A DNA stretch of 14,773 nt from assembly GCA_002340925.1 (NCBI GenBank), contig DDMR01000089.1, forward strand, positions 41,064 through 55,836, written 5' to 3'. Below are positions 14,485 through 14,773 of the stretch, piece by piece (position 1 is the stretch's first letter; the number at the start of each line of letters is the position of its first letter). Position numbers and translations under genes: made by a program. Origin of the DNA: Actinobacteria bacterium UBA2541 (lineage in GTDB: Bacteria; Actinomycetota; Actinomycetes; Nanopelagicales; Nanopelagicaceae). The notes under the pieces are model-generated. The model searched no databases. It was not told where the DNA came from and worked only from the letters and a program-made list of their open reading frames with translations.

Positions 14485-14773
14485 TTGCAATTCTCGATTA
14501 TGGTTCTGGGAATTTGCGGTCGGCACAGCGAGCGTTCGAAGTCGCATCAGCAAATGTCGTAGTGACTCGTGATGCAAAAACTTGTAGCGAAGCCTCGGCG
14601 CTAATTGTTCCTGGAGTCGGTGCCTTTGCGGCATGCATGGAGCAACTGGCTCAGGTCGGTGGCGTAGAGATAATTGCAGATCGAGTAGCAAAGGCACGTC
14701 CAATTTTTGGAATCTGTGTTGGGATGCAGATACTTTTCCAATCAAGTAGCGAGAAAAAAGAGACCCAAGGTCT
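14481..14773 (+). CDS. hisH: Imidazole glycerol phosphate synthase glutamine amidotransferase subunit (partial, cut by window end)
   Basis: HisH hydrolyses glutamine and passes ammonia to HisF to form imidazole-glycerol phosphate and AICAR. About 97 codons are present. They start IAILDYGSGNLRSA, a class I glutamine-amidotransferase N-terminus, followed by VPGVGAFAACMEQL and the nucleophile elbow GICVGMQ with catalytic C79. The His and Glu of the triad lie beyond the window. TTG 14481 is chosen because it overlaps the hisB stop (TTGA), has GAAGGG (14469-14474) six bases upstream, and places the conserved N-terminus right at the start. The 3' end is missing only because the sequence stops; there is no sign of a break. 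Confidence 0.93.
   Translation, partial: MIAILDYGSGNLRSAQRAFEVASANVVVTRDAKTCSEASALIVPGVGAFAACMEQLAQVGGVEIIADRVAKARPIFGICVGMQILFQSSSEKKETQG

Noticed and set aside
14344..14745. Minus-strand open frame of 133 codons across hisB and hisH.
   Set aside because: Both plus-strand genes are clear conserved his genes; the antisense frame shows no family features.

Overview
The window is a gene-dense chromosomal segment of a low-GC (about 45 percent by eye) actinobacterium. Three things point there: the gene order pgeF-yggS-sepF-yggT (the usual downstream end of the dcw/ftsZ cluster), the neighbourhood ileS / DksA-like / lspA / rluD / dnaE / hisD, and an actinobacterial-style translational T-box in front of ileS. 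Short gaps, many start/stop overlaps and modest GC would suit a streamlined planktonic lineage such as the freshwater Nanopelagicales (acI). That placement is inference, not proof.

Layout. Positions 30-2180 (+ strand) carry pgeF, yggS, sepF and yggT, which serve peptidoglycan editing, PLP homeostasis and division-septum assembly. ileS (2177-5299, - strand) converges on yggT so tightly that the two stop codons share the four bases TTAA. Positions 5300-5638 hold the ileS leader, an ultrashort-Stem-I T-box with an isoleucine AUC specifier and a hairpin that can hide the ileS ribosome binding site. The same stretch holds divergent promoters for ileS and the next operon.

Positions 5639-7874 (+) carry a DksA/TraR-like zinc protein with a very lysine-rich N-terminus, lspA (lipoprotein signal peptidase) and an RluD-type pseudouridine synthase, all closely packed. 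dnaE (7888-11403) encodes the replicative polymerase alpha subunit, with a PHP domain that keeps its full metal-ligand set. Positions 11418-14773 carry the histidine genes hisD, hisC, hisB and the start of hisH, which runs off the window.

No mobile elements, CRISPR arrays, tRNA or rRNA genes were seen. Nothing looks like a wholly new system; this is core chromosome. The points most worth a second look are the T-box leader architecture, the abnormal start of lspA, the absence of divIVA after yggT with ileS reversed, the shared-stop convergent junction, and apparent leaderless starts at sepF, dnaE and hisD.
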